A stretch of DNA of 10,938 bases, taken from contig DCGM01000101.1 in NCBI GenBank assembly GCA_002315255.1, forward strand, positions 1-10,938, read 5' to 3'. Made by a program: the position numbers and the translations under genes. A model generated the notes under the pieces. The model did not search any database. It was not told where the DNA came from and saw only the letters and a program-made list of their open reading frames with translations. Of the stretch, positions 1 to 6,155 are shown in pieces; position 1 is the stretch's first letter, and every line of letters starts with the position of its first letter. This stretch comes from Lachnospiraceae bacterium UBA1778. Lineage in GTDB: Bacteria; Bacillota; Clostridia; Lachnospirales; Lachnospiraceae.

Positions 1-441
1 CGTCTGCAAAGTGCGGAGACCATAAAGGTATATAAGAAGCGTCTGGCAAAGGCAGAGAAGCGTATTGGGGAGCTTGACCGCCTGTTTATCAAGATCTACG
101 AGGACAATGCCAAGGGCAGTCTGAGCGACGAACGGTTTGCCATGATGAGCAAGACCTACGAGGACGAGCAGACGCAGCTTAAAGCTGAAATCGCAAATCT
201 GCAAAAAGAAGTCGAAGTACAGGAACGACAGATAGAAAACCTGGAACAGTTTATTCAGCGGGTACGCGGATACACTACACTGACGGAGCTTACGCCGTAC
301 GCTCTCAGAGAGCTTGTAAAAGCAATCTACGTGGAAGCACCCGACAAGTCTGGCGGAAAGAGGAAACAGAAGGTACATATCGAATATGACCTCGTTGGCT
401 TCATTCCCGTGGATGAACTGATAAAAGCAGAACAGGCATGA
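1..441 (+). CDS. Large serine recombinase, C-terminal part (5' end outside window)
   Basis: The frame is open from the first base to a TGA at 439-441 and gives 146 residues; the catalytic resolvase domain and most of the zinc-ribbon/recombinase region lie before the window. The visible part is a long charged coiled coil (about residues 5-85, with the motif AEKRIGELDRLFIKIYEDN) followed by a compact end with ELTPYALRELVKAIYVEAP and a basic KSGGKRKQKVHIEYDLVG strand. This is the arrangement of the DUF4368 tail of Firmicutes site-specific serine recombinases such as those of Tn4451-like and other integrative elements. In these enzymes the coiled coil helps control whether integration or excision occurs. 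Being last in the element and next to unrelated chromosomal genes, it probably marks one element end. Family assignment is firm; the exact element type is not determinable here. Confidence 0.88.
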   Translation, partial: RLQSAETIKVYKKRLAKAEKRIGELDRLFIKIYEDNAKGSLSDERFAMMSKTYEDEQTQLKAEIANLQKEVEVQERQIENLEQFIQRVRGYTTLTELTPYALRELVKAIYVEAPDKSGGKRKQKVHIEYDLVGFIPVDELIKAEQA

Positions 442-459
442 CCGAAATCATGCCTGTTC
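430..459. terminator. Perfect 12-bp hairpin overlapping the recombinase stop codon
   Basis: GAACAGGCATGA (430-441) is exactly complementary to TCATGCCTGTTC (448-459), with the loop CCGAAA. The 5' arm contains the recombinase stop. On the + strand the 3' flank is CAAGAAAATC, with no U-run. On the - strand the hairpin is followed by TGCTTTTATC, so it fits better as the terminator of the leftward DUF6440 transcript, or as a weak bidirectional terminator. Confidence 0.55.
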
Positions 460-512
460 CAAGAAAATCGCATATTACTGTTTTACGACCACCGAGCTTC
501 CGGCAGGGCTTT

Positions 513-566
513 TATCGATTCTTTTTACAAATATAGCATGTCTTATTTTTTACAAACCATATCGAT
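513..566. repeat. AT-rich paired direct repeats between recombinase and DUF6440
   Basis: TATCGAT occurs at 513-519 and again at 560-566. Between these copies, TTTTTACAAA occurs at 522-531 and 547-556. The stretch is much richer in A/T than the genes to its right and carries no gene. The position, just outside the recombinase gene, is where an element end, attachment site or recombinase/excisionase binding sites would be expected, but no att core can be fixed from one junction. Confidence 0.4.
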
Positions 567-568
567 AA

Positions 569-796
569 TCACATCTGTGTATCGTCATACTGCGGGAGCA
601 TACCGAATCCGCCATTTGCGACGACCGCTTTCCCTTCAGAATCCAGAAGCGGTGTGATGCCGCCGCCATACCCGCATTTCCAGCAAAGATATTGTACACC
701 GGTCTCTTTGTCCAGAAGAATCATGCGGATTCCGTCATCCCGAAAATCGCTTCCCTCTTTTAACACAACCTCAAATCGAGTCTCTTTTTTAGCCAT
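569..796 (-). CDS. DUF6440 family small protein
   Basis: A 75-residue protein with a clear AAGGAG ribosome binding site 6 bases before ATG. Residues 7-50 show the pattern of DUF6440 proteins: RFEVVLKEG, then ILLDKETGVQYL, then CGYGGGITPLLDSEGKAVV. The usual family signature, as I recall it, is a 'DKETGVNYLF...GYAGGLTPLLDKDGKP' strand-turn-strand. There is no signal peptide or membrane segment, so it is probably cytosolic. Function is unknown. CWKCGYGG adds two cysteines (C38, C41) that could bind a metal. It starts 49 bases after the stop of the upstream M20 gene on the same strand, so the two are probably co-transcribed. The family is common in Firmicutes, often near mobile or phage-like genes, so this gene could belong to either side of the element boundary. 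Confidence 0.78.
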   Translation of the reverse strand: MAKKETRFEVVLKEGSDFRDDGIRMILLDKETGVQYLCWKCGYGGGITPLLDSEGKAVVANGGFGMLPQYDDTQM

Positions 797-845
797 TTCT
801 TACTCCTTTCAAACTCAGTTTTCTGTTTATCCGATGAGCAGATTT

Positions 846-2309
846 TTATTTTCGTCCTTCCTGTGCGCGGATGAGCTCCTTAAAGTAATCGACAGCCGGC
901 GGGAGCGTGCCCTGCTCAATGTTCTCATTGAGACCGTGCATTCCCTTCAGCTGCTCCGGCCCGAAGTTGACCGGCGAGAAGCGGACACAGCTGTCGCAGA
1001 TATCGTTAAAGAAACGCGAGTCGGTGCCGCCGGTGACTACATACGGCATAATGCCGACGCCCGGGAAAATCTTATGGATCGTGTCCACCGTGATACGATA
1101 AGGCTCGCCGTTCAGATCGAGCGCCTTCGTGTGCGGAGTCGCATAAATCACCTCGGTTTCGAGGCCGAATTTCGCCGCAAAATCGGCGATTTTTTTATTG
1201 GAGGCCTCGCGCGGCTCGTGCGGGATATAACGGAGGTTTCCGGTGACATAGGCTTCCTGCGGGATTACATTGTAGCCGTCGGAGCCCTTCTGCATCGTGA
1301 ACGCGATCGTCGTCTGGAGCATGGCCGCAGCCTCCGCTGAAATCGCGGGCATCAGGTCCTTCACGATCGGACCGAGCAGCCAGAGATTACACATAATATA
1401 GCGGAGCGCAGGCTTTTTACAGTAGGGCGCGAGCGAGAGGAAGGTCGCATTGACTTCCTTCGAAATCTTCCGCGTGAACGGCGATTTCTTTTCGACTGCC
1501 GCTTCGAACTTCGCGAGCCTCACGATCGGCGTGTTCTTCGGCGGAGTGGAAGAGTGGCCGCCGTGCGAGCGGGCAATGAACTTAAGATCGCCGTAGCCTT
1601 TCTCGAAAAGACCGATCGCCGCGAAGTTTCCTTTCACTCCGGCCACCGGATTCTGGACGAGCGAGCCGCCCTCATCGCAGAGCATAAAGAGGCGGATGCC
1701 GCGTTCCTTAAAGTAGTTCACGATTTTCGGCGCGCCGTCGCCGCCGATTTCCTCGGTGCAGCTCGAGCCTAAATAGACGTCGCACTCCGGCACATAGCCT
1801 TCTTTTAAGAGCTCTTCCGCCGCCTGGTAGAAGGTCATGACGCCGCATTTGATGTCGGCTGCGCCGCGGCCCCAGATTTTTCCATCCGCGATCGTGCCGG
1901 AGAACGGCGGATATTTCCATTCGCCTTCCGCCGGGACGACGTCCTGGTGCGAGATTAAAATGATCGGCTGAAGGTCCGGGTTCTTACCTTTCCATTTCAT
2001 CAGAAGATTGCCGTCAATCTCGATCTTTTCAAGCTTCAGAAAGACGGTCGGGAAGAGCGATTCCAGCACCTTGTGGAAGCCGCGGAACTTCTCCGGGTCC
2101 GGCGCTCCGCGGTAGGAGACCGTTTCATACTGAACCATTTTAGAAAGCTTTTCGGAATATTCGTCGATTCGCGCCTGGTCCGTCGAAAGCTCGAAATAAG
2201 TTTCCTTCGTGCCGATCGACCACATACGGATAAGGCCGATTAAAAAGAGCACGAAAAGAATCGCTAAGATGCCGAGCAGCACATAAAGCACATAAAGAAA
2301 GAAGTCCAT
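846..2309 (-). CDS. Membrane-anchored M20 family metallopeptidase (CPS1/PM20D1-like)
   Basis: This 487-residue protein has a strong start (AGGAGG, 5-base spacer). Residues 3-27 form one hydrophobic span, followed by the M20 di-metal hydrolase fold. Visible metal/catalytic residues are H121 and D123 in SHQDVVP, bridging D152 in GRGAADIKCG, catalytic E186 and metal ligand E187 in CTEEIGG, D212 in CDEGG and H458 in GMHGLNEN. H252 in HGGHSS belongs to the lid/dimer domain and supplies the oxyanion-side histidine. All are intact, so it should be active. The length and the N-terminal anchor match the carboxypeptidase S/PM20D1 branch, which cleaves dipeptides or N-acyl amino acids. The acidic N-terminus (D2) and basic residues after the span (R28, K35) predict a cytoplasmic catalytic domain. 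It is a paralogue of the gene at 4046-5485 and is transcribed away from the symporter. Substrate unknown. Confidence 0.9.
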   Translation of the reverse strand: MDFFLYVLYVLLGILAILFVLFLIGLIRMWSIGTKETYFELSTDQARIDEYSEKLSKMVQYETVSYRGAPDPEKFRGFHKVLESLFPTVFLKLEKIEIDGNLLMKWKGKNPDLQPIILISHQDVVPAEGEWKYPPFSGTIADGKIWGRGAADIKCGVMTFYQAAEELLKEGYVPECDVYLGSSCTEEIGGDGAPKIVNYFKERGIRLFMLCDEGGSLVQNPVAGVKGNFAAIGLFEKGYGDLKFIARSHGGHSSTPPKNTPIVRLAKFEAAVEKKSPFTRKISKEVNATFLSLAPYCKKPALRYIMCNLWLLGPIVKDLMPAISAEAAAMLQTTIAFTMQKGSDGYNVIPQEAYVTGNLRYIPHEPREASNKKIADFAAKFGLETEVIYATPHTKALDLNGEPYRITVDTIHKIFPGVGIMPYVVTGGTDSRFFNDICDSCVRFSPVNFGPEQLKGMHGLNENIEQGTLPPAVDYFKELIRAQEGRK

Positions 2310-2327
2310 AGATCCCTCCTGATTTCC

Positions 2328-2376
2328 CTGATCCTATGAGTGCGGAGAAGCTCAGAGGATCAGTTTCTGATGAGCT
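2328..2376 (-). promoter_or_regulatory. Leader with mutually exclusive hairpins before the M20 start
   Basis: On the leftward transcript the segment CTGATCCTCTGAGCT (forward 2349-2363) can pair in two ways. Downstream it matches CTCATAGGATCAG (forward 2328-2340), giving 8 plus 4 base pairs around a single mismatch and ending 7 bases before the ribosome binding site. Upstream it matches AGCTCATCAG (forward 2367-2376), giving 6 plus 4 base pairs with a 5-base bulge. Its CCTCTGA part can also pair with TCAGGAGG at the ribosome binding site with one bulged G. These pairings exclude each other, as in translational switches, but no known riboswitch class is recognised. Confidence 0.4.
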
Positions 2377-2433
2377 CCGAAGGCCTCAGATTTAAAGACA
2401 GGGACGAGACCTCGGAAGTAAAATGTTGTTATA

Positions 2434-2462
2434 AGTATAAAGTAAAAACGGGCTGAAAGCAA
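2434..2462 (-). promoter_or_regulatory. Candidate promoter for the M20-DUF6440 unit
   Basis: Reading leftward, TTGCTT (forward 2457-2462), a 17-base spacer and TATACT (forward 2434-2439) resemble a sigma-A promoter. The resulting leader of about 120 bases would include the hairpins at 2328-2376. The -35 is only a half match. Confidence 0.4.
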
Positions 2463-2554
2463 GGAAATCGCGCGAAACAGGCGCAGAATATGTAATATTA
2501 TTCGTATTCCGGCTCCGTTCTTCAGGAAATTTTAGATAACTATGAAAAAAGTGC

Positions 2555-2583
2555 TTTTCGCCGCTCTCTTTTTGATGTATAAT
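2555..2583 (+). promoter_or_regulatory. Candidate promoter for the symporter-M20 unit
   Basis: A perfect TATAAT at 2578-2583 lies 17 bases after a weak -35 (TTTTCG, 2555-2560), giving a leader of about 55 bases before the AAGGAGG site at 2633-2639. The weak -35 suggests that an activator may help. A second AT-rich block, TATTATACAT (2591-2600), follows. The rest of the 2310-2645 gap shows no gene. Confidence 0.5.
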
Positions 2584-2645
2584 CACCGCATATTATACAT
2601 TATGATTTTCGGTTATGATTCGCCGGAAAAAGAAGGAGGCGCGCT

Positions 2646-4046
2646 ATGAGCAAGCGGACAGACCAGATTGTCAAACTGCCTGAGAAACTCGGGTATACGG
2701 CATTCTCTACATCACTGAACATCGCTTTTAACTTTAAAAGCCTGTATTATCTCTATTTCCTGACAAACGTCCTCCGGATTCCGGTGGGGACTGCGGGCCT
2801 GATGATGCTTCTCGGAACGATCTGGGACGCAGTCAATGACCCGCTGATCGGCGTCTGGACGGCGAACCATACCTTTAAGAACGGCGAACGGATCCGTCCG
2901 CTGGCATTAGTCTGCGGTCTTCCGTGGGCGATCACATTGGTGCTTCTCTTCACGAATTTCGGCACCTCGACCACCTGGTCCGTCATCCTCGGAATCCTGA
3001 TTTACTTCATTTTCGAAGGATTATACACGTTCCTCTGCATGCCGTACAACTCGTCGGCATCGCTCGCGAGCCATAGCGACGAGGACCGGAAATCGATCAA
3101 TGCGTTCCGTTCGCTCGGCGGCTGCTTAGGCTCCGGCATCGGCTCTGTCGCAGTTGTTCCGCTTGTTAAATTATTCGGCGGCCTCTCCAGCGGCAGTAAG
3201 ATCATCGGACCGGAAGACGCTCCGGCGCTTTTCTATACGGCGCTTCTGATGGGCGGCATCGCTGTAGCGGGCTCATTGATACATTATTTCACCTCTCACG
3301 AGCGGATCCGTCCGGACGTCGAGAAGGAAGAAAAAGTCAATCTTTTCCAGGCGTACCGCATGCTCTTCAAGTGCAAGTCCTGGATCCTCGATATGCTTTA
3401 TGTAGTCTGCTACGGCGTCAGCACGGCGATGATCATGCAGAACGTCAACTATTATGCGGCTTATATTTTAGGCGATTCCTCGAAGGCGACGCCGATTCTC
3501 GCAGTCTATCTCGTGGTCGCAATCATTATTTCGCTCACGACGCCGTACATTGACCGGCTCCTCGGCCGTAAGAAGACGATGCTTCTCGGCGCGGCAGTGC
3601 TGATTCTCGGAAAGATTCCGTTCCTCATTAACCCGTATTCGATGCCGAGCATCTATATCAATTCCTTCACGGTCGCCATCGGCGGCACGATCGCGTTCGT
3701 CATGTTCAATACGAACCGTAACAATGTGGCGGATATTATCGAATGGCAGAACGGACGCCGTATCGACTCCATGATCGGCGCGGGCGAAAACCTTTTGAGC
3801 AAATCGGCGGAAGCCCTGACGATCTACGGCATGACATTCTTCTTATCGCTGGCAGGCTTCGACGCGGAGCTTACGGTTCAGACGCAGGCGACGCTTGATA
3901 CGATCAATACCTTCCTCGGCTGGGCGCCGTTCGGTGTCGCAATCGCGATGTTTATCGTCCTTTTCATCATGGACATTGAGAAAGAAATGAAGCAGTGGCG
4001 GCCTTCAGAGCAGCCGGCGCTGGAAGGAACGAAGGAGGGCGAATAA
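2646..4046 (+). CDS. GPH family cation symporter (MelB-type MFS)
   Basis: A 466-residue, 12-span membrane protein with an AAGGAGG site 6 bases before ATG. The WDAVNDPLIG motif (60-69) is the hallmark of the glycoside-pentoside-hexuronide:cation symporter family. Compared from memory with E. coli MelB, the cation-site residues are kept: D61, N64, D65 (MelB D55, N58, D59), T128 (T121) and K386 (K377). The two aspartates that bind galactosides are not: MelB D19 falls on N25 and D124 on C131. It is therefore a cation-coupled importer by family, probably not for alpha-galactosides. Its stop (TAA) shares one base with the start of the next gene, an M20 hydrolase, so transport and hydrolysis are translationally coupled. 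The cargo could be a glycoside, an acidic sugar or a peptide-like conjugate; the sequence cannot decide. Confidence 0.88.
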   Translation: MSKRTDQIVKLPEKLGYTAFSTSLNIAFNFKSLYYLYFLTNVLRIPVGTAGLMMLLGTIWDAVNDPLIGVWTANHTFKNGERIRPLALVCGLPWAITLVLLFTNFGTSTTWSVILGILIYFIFEGLYTFLCMPYNSSASLASHSDEDRKSINAFRSLGGCLGSGIGSVAVVPLVKLFGGLSSGSKIIGPEDAPALFYTALLMGGIAVAGSLIHYFTSHERIRPDVEKEEKVNLFQAYRMLFKCKSWILDMLYVVCYGVSTAMIMQNVNYYAAYILGDSSKATPILAVYLVVAIIISLTTPYIDRLLGRKKTMLLGAAVLILGKIPFLINPYSMPSIYINSFTVAIGGTIAFVMFNTNRNNVADIIEWQNGRRIDSMIGAGENLLSKSAEALTIYGMTFFLSLAGFDAELTVQTQATLDTINTFLGWAPFGVAIAMFIVLFIMDIEKEMKQWRPSEQPALEGTKEGE

Positions 4047-5485
4047 TGGAATATGTCCTTTATGCAGTCCTCGCGCTGGTAGTCATTTTCTTAGCGGTAG
4101 TCCTGATCCGGACGGCAATGTTTGTTCCGAAGAAGGAAGAAGAACGGAAGATTGAAAAAGTAGAATTTGATGCGGATGCCGCGATTTTGGCACTTCAGGA
4201 GCTCGTCCGCTGTAAGACGGTTTCCTTCTATGACCACTCGAAAGAGGACGACGCGGAATTTGAAAAGCTGATCAGCCTTCTTCCGAAGCTTTATCCGAAT
4301 GTAGTAAAAACCTGTGAGTTTCAGCGTTTCCCGGACCGCGGCCTTCTCTTTAAGTGGAAGGGCACGGAGGAGACGAAGGAAGCAGCCGTTTTAATGGCGC
4401 ATTATGATGTAGTCCCGATCGAGGAGTCGCTCTGGACGAAGCCCGCGTTCGACGCATTGATCGAGGACGGAATCCTCTGGGGACGCGGAACGCTTGATAC
4501 GAAGAATACGTTAAACGGTATCCTTTCGGCAGCGGAAAACCTGATCAAGCAGGGATTCGCACCGAAGCAGGATGTTTATTTCGCCTTCTCCGGCGGCGAA
4601 GAGGTGAGCGGAAAGGGCGCTATCCATATCGTCGATTATTTCCACGAGAACGGTATCAAGCTCTCAATGGTAGTCGATGAGGGCGGCGCAGTCTGCGATA
4701 AGATCTTCCCGGGCGTCAAGGAATCGGTCGGTATGGTCGGTATCGCGGAAAAAGGCCTGATGAACCTCGAACTTTCCGTCAGCTCAAACGGCGGTCATGC
4801 TTCGAGCCCGGCGCCGCATACGCCGGTCGGAATCCTTTCCGCAGCGTGCGTGAAGATGGAGAACCATCCGTTTAAGAAGCATTTCACGAAGCCGGTGCTG
4901 GCCATGTTCGACACGCTCGGACGCCGTTCCACCTTCGTCTATCGGATGATTTTCGCGAACCTCTGGTGCTTTGGCGGACTGCTGGACGGCATCTGCAAAA
5001 AATCCGGCGGTGAATTGAACGCATTGGTCCGGACGACGGAAGCGTTTACGCAGGCCTTCGGCTCGAAGGCGCCGAACGTTATCCCGCCGACCGCTTCGAT
5101 GGTAGTCAATATGCGTCTGAATCCGGAGGATACGGTCGATTCGGCTGTTGAGTATGTGACGAAGGTAGTCGGCGATGAGCGCGTGAAGATCCGCGTTATG
5201 GAAGGCGAAAACCCGAGCCCGGTCAGCCGTCTCGATGTGCCCAGCTGGTCGATCGTGAAGAACGCCGTCGCGGACACCTGGGGCTGCGTCGTCTCTCCGT
5301 ATCTTATGGTCCAATGCTCTGACAGCCGCCATTACGGCCCGATCAGCGATAAGGTTTACCGCTTCTCGGCGGCTGACATGACGGTCGACGAGCGCCATTC
5401 AATCCACGGAAACGACGAGCATATCCGCCTCGAAACGGTCCGCCGCGCAGTCGAGTTCTTTATCCGTGTGCTGAAGGAGTGCTAA
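4046..5485 (+). CDS. Membrane-anchored M20 family metallopeptidase, second paralogue
   Basis: A 479-residue protein. I place the start at the ATG at 4046, which overlaps the symporter stop (TAATG), follows GGAGGG by 6 bases and opens directly into a membrane span (residues 3-21). An in-frame ATG 51 bases earlier would add a polar tail encoded inside the symporter gene and is unlikely. The M20 site is complete: H119 and D121 in AHYDVVP, D151 in GRGTLDTKN, E185 and E186 in GGEEVSG, D211 in VVDEGG, H251 in NGGHASSP, and H454 in SIHGNDEH. The acidic N-terminus (E2) and the cluster R22, K29, K30, R34, K35 after the span predict a cytoplasmic catalytic domain. The fold, anchor and length match the paralogue at 846-2309, with differences in the 280-340 and C-terminal segments that suggest a different specificity. 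A terminator follows at 5534-5585. Confidence 0.9.
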   Translation: MEYVLYAVLALVVIFLAVVLIRTAMFVPKKEEERKIEKVEFDADAAILALQELVRCKTVSFYDHSKEDDAEFEKLISLLPKLYPNVVKTCEFQRFPDRGLLFKWKGTEETKEAAVLMAHYDVVPIEESLWTKPAFDALIEDGILWGRGTLDTKNTLNGILSAAENLIKQGFAPKQDVYFAFSGGEEVSGKGAIHIVDYFHENGIKLSMVVDEGGAVCDKIFPGVKESVGMVGIAEKGLMNLELSVSSNGGHASSPAPHTPVGILSAACVKMENHPFKKHFTKPVLAMFDTLGRRSTFVYRMIFANLWCFGGLLDGICKKSGGELNALVRTTEAFTQAFGSKAPNVIPPTASMVVNMRLNPEDTVDSAVEYVTKVVGDERVKIRVMEGENPSPVSRLDVPSWSIVKNAVADTWGCVVSPYLMVQCSDSRHYGPISDKVYRFSAADMTVDERHSIHGNDEHIRLETVRRAVEFFIRVLKEC

Positions 5486-5533
5486 AATCCGGACGCGGTT
5501 ATGCGCCCGAATAGACTAATTACCCATACATCT

Positions 5534-5585
5534 AGGCCGTAACTGCCGCAGAATCACCAGATTTTGTGCTTTTACGGCCTTTTTT
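5534..5585 (+). terminator. Rho-independent terminator of the symporter-M20 unit
   Basis: AGGCCGTAA (5534-5542) pairs with TTACGGCCT (5572-5580) in a perfect 9-bp stem followed by TTTTT. The long loop contains a weaker inner stem (GCAGAATC with GATTTTGTGC), so the whole forms one extended hairpin. It lies 49 bases after the M20 stop. Confidence 0.82.
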
Positions 5586-5728
5586 CACAAAATAATCATA
5601 TCTTTTCTACAATTGCGACTCATTTAATTTGTATCATCTGTTCAGTATCGGACATCGGAACGCCCGCCGAAGCCTTCCGCCGTCAGAAATTTCGCCCTAA
5701 GAAGGCATGAAAAGAGGATCATAACAGA

Positions 5729-5851
5729 ATGAGCACATTACTTACTTTTGTCGCAGACAATGATATTTTATTTATCTGGATCGGAATCCTGGTAATCGCG
5801 GTGGTGAGCCTCTTCATCATGTCGAAGAGCGATCGGAAGAGAAACGGATAA
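5729..5851 (+). CDS. Putative 40-residue single-span membrane protein
   Basis: Not recognised. The frame starts at the first ATG after an in-frame stop and encodes MSTLLTFVADNDILF, a hydrophobic span at about residues 13-31 (FIWIGILVIAVVSLFIM) and the basic tail SKSDRKRNG. A short acidic outside segment, one span and a positively charged inside tail is the usual form of a genuine bacterial small membrane protein, and is hard to get by chance. The ribosome binding site is mediocre (GAGG, 11 bases upstream). It stands alone between two terminators. The last codons are echoed just downstream: a nine-codon frame at 5858-5887 reads MKSDRRRNS, similar to the protein's own end, as if the 3' end had been duplicated. 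Such proteins often bind and modulate larger membrane proteins, but no partner is evident. Confidence 0.5.
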   Translation: MSTLLTFVADNDILFIWIGILVIAVVSLFIMSKSDRKRNG

Positions 5852-5953
5852 AATGGTATGAAAAGCGACCGGAGGCGGAACAGCTGAAGGTCTAAAACAG
5901 ATAACGGAAGATAGGAAAAGAAGATAGGGAATAGAAGATAACGGTTATTTCTC

Positions 5954-6027
5954 CTGCTCTCCGGCTTTTTTGAGATGCACCTAAGTTTATGAGGTGCATT
6001 GATGCAAGCCACGGGGAGCAGTTTTTT
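5954..6027 (+). terminator. Long branched-stem terminator ahead of the GH43 gene
   Basis: Nested pairings stack into one hairpin: CTGCTCTCC (5954-5962) with GGGGAGCAG (6013-6021, one G-U), GGCTT (5963-5967) with AAGCC (6006-6010), and ATGCACCT (5975-5982) with AGGTGCAT (5992-5999) around a 9-base loop. TTTTTT (6022-6027) follows directly. This would end the transcript of the 40-residue protein, or act as an attenuator if transcription continues into the glycosidase. It is preceded by a purine-rich stretch (5896-5940) with repeated GAAGATAGG and AGATAACGG words. Confidence 0.78.
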
Positions 6028-6096
6028 CTGTTTCGCCGCACCTTTTTATCCTGCCCTGCCGCGGAAAAAAGCCCGCCTATTCCGAGCCGTTCCGTA

Positions 6097-6125
6097 TGGA
6101 CAGAAGCGTTATTCTGCGGTAAACT
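6097..6125 (+). promoter_or_regulatory. Candidate promoter of the GH43 gene
   Basis: TGGACA (6097-6102, 5 of 6 with consensus), a 17-base spacer and TAAACT (6120-6125, 4 of 6) lie after the terminator and 31 bases before the start codon, with AGGAGG at 6141-6146. This gives the glycosidase its own short-leader transcript. Confidence 0.5.
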
Positions 6126-6155
6126 TATCCGTAAGAAGAGAGGAGGCCATCTCTC

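Noticed and set aside
654..1340. Long open frame on the + strand opposite the first M20 gene
   Set aside because: It has no recognisable domain and is rich in Arg and Asp as expected for an antisense shadow. It lacks a good ribosome binding site and lies over a gene with intact catalytic motifs.
4784..5398. 204-codon open frame on the - strand within the second M20 gene
   Set aside because: Antisense shadow caused by GC-biased codons: it is His/Arg/Ala-rich low-complexity protein opposite a clear M20 domain.
5531..5550. Words TCTAGGCCGTA and TAACTGCC shared between the 5534 terminator and the right arm of the palindrome
   Set aside because: The words are short, occur in a different order and spacing, and are explained locally by the terminator stem.
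5719..6012. Two overlapping - strand frames (5719-6012 and 5892-6221)
   Set aside because: They overlap each other, cross a strong + strand terminator and have no domain or ribosome binding site. The small + strand membrane protein is the better reading.
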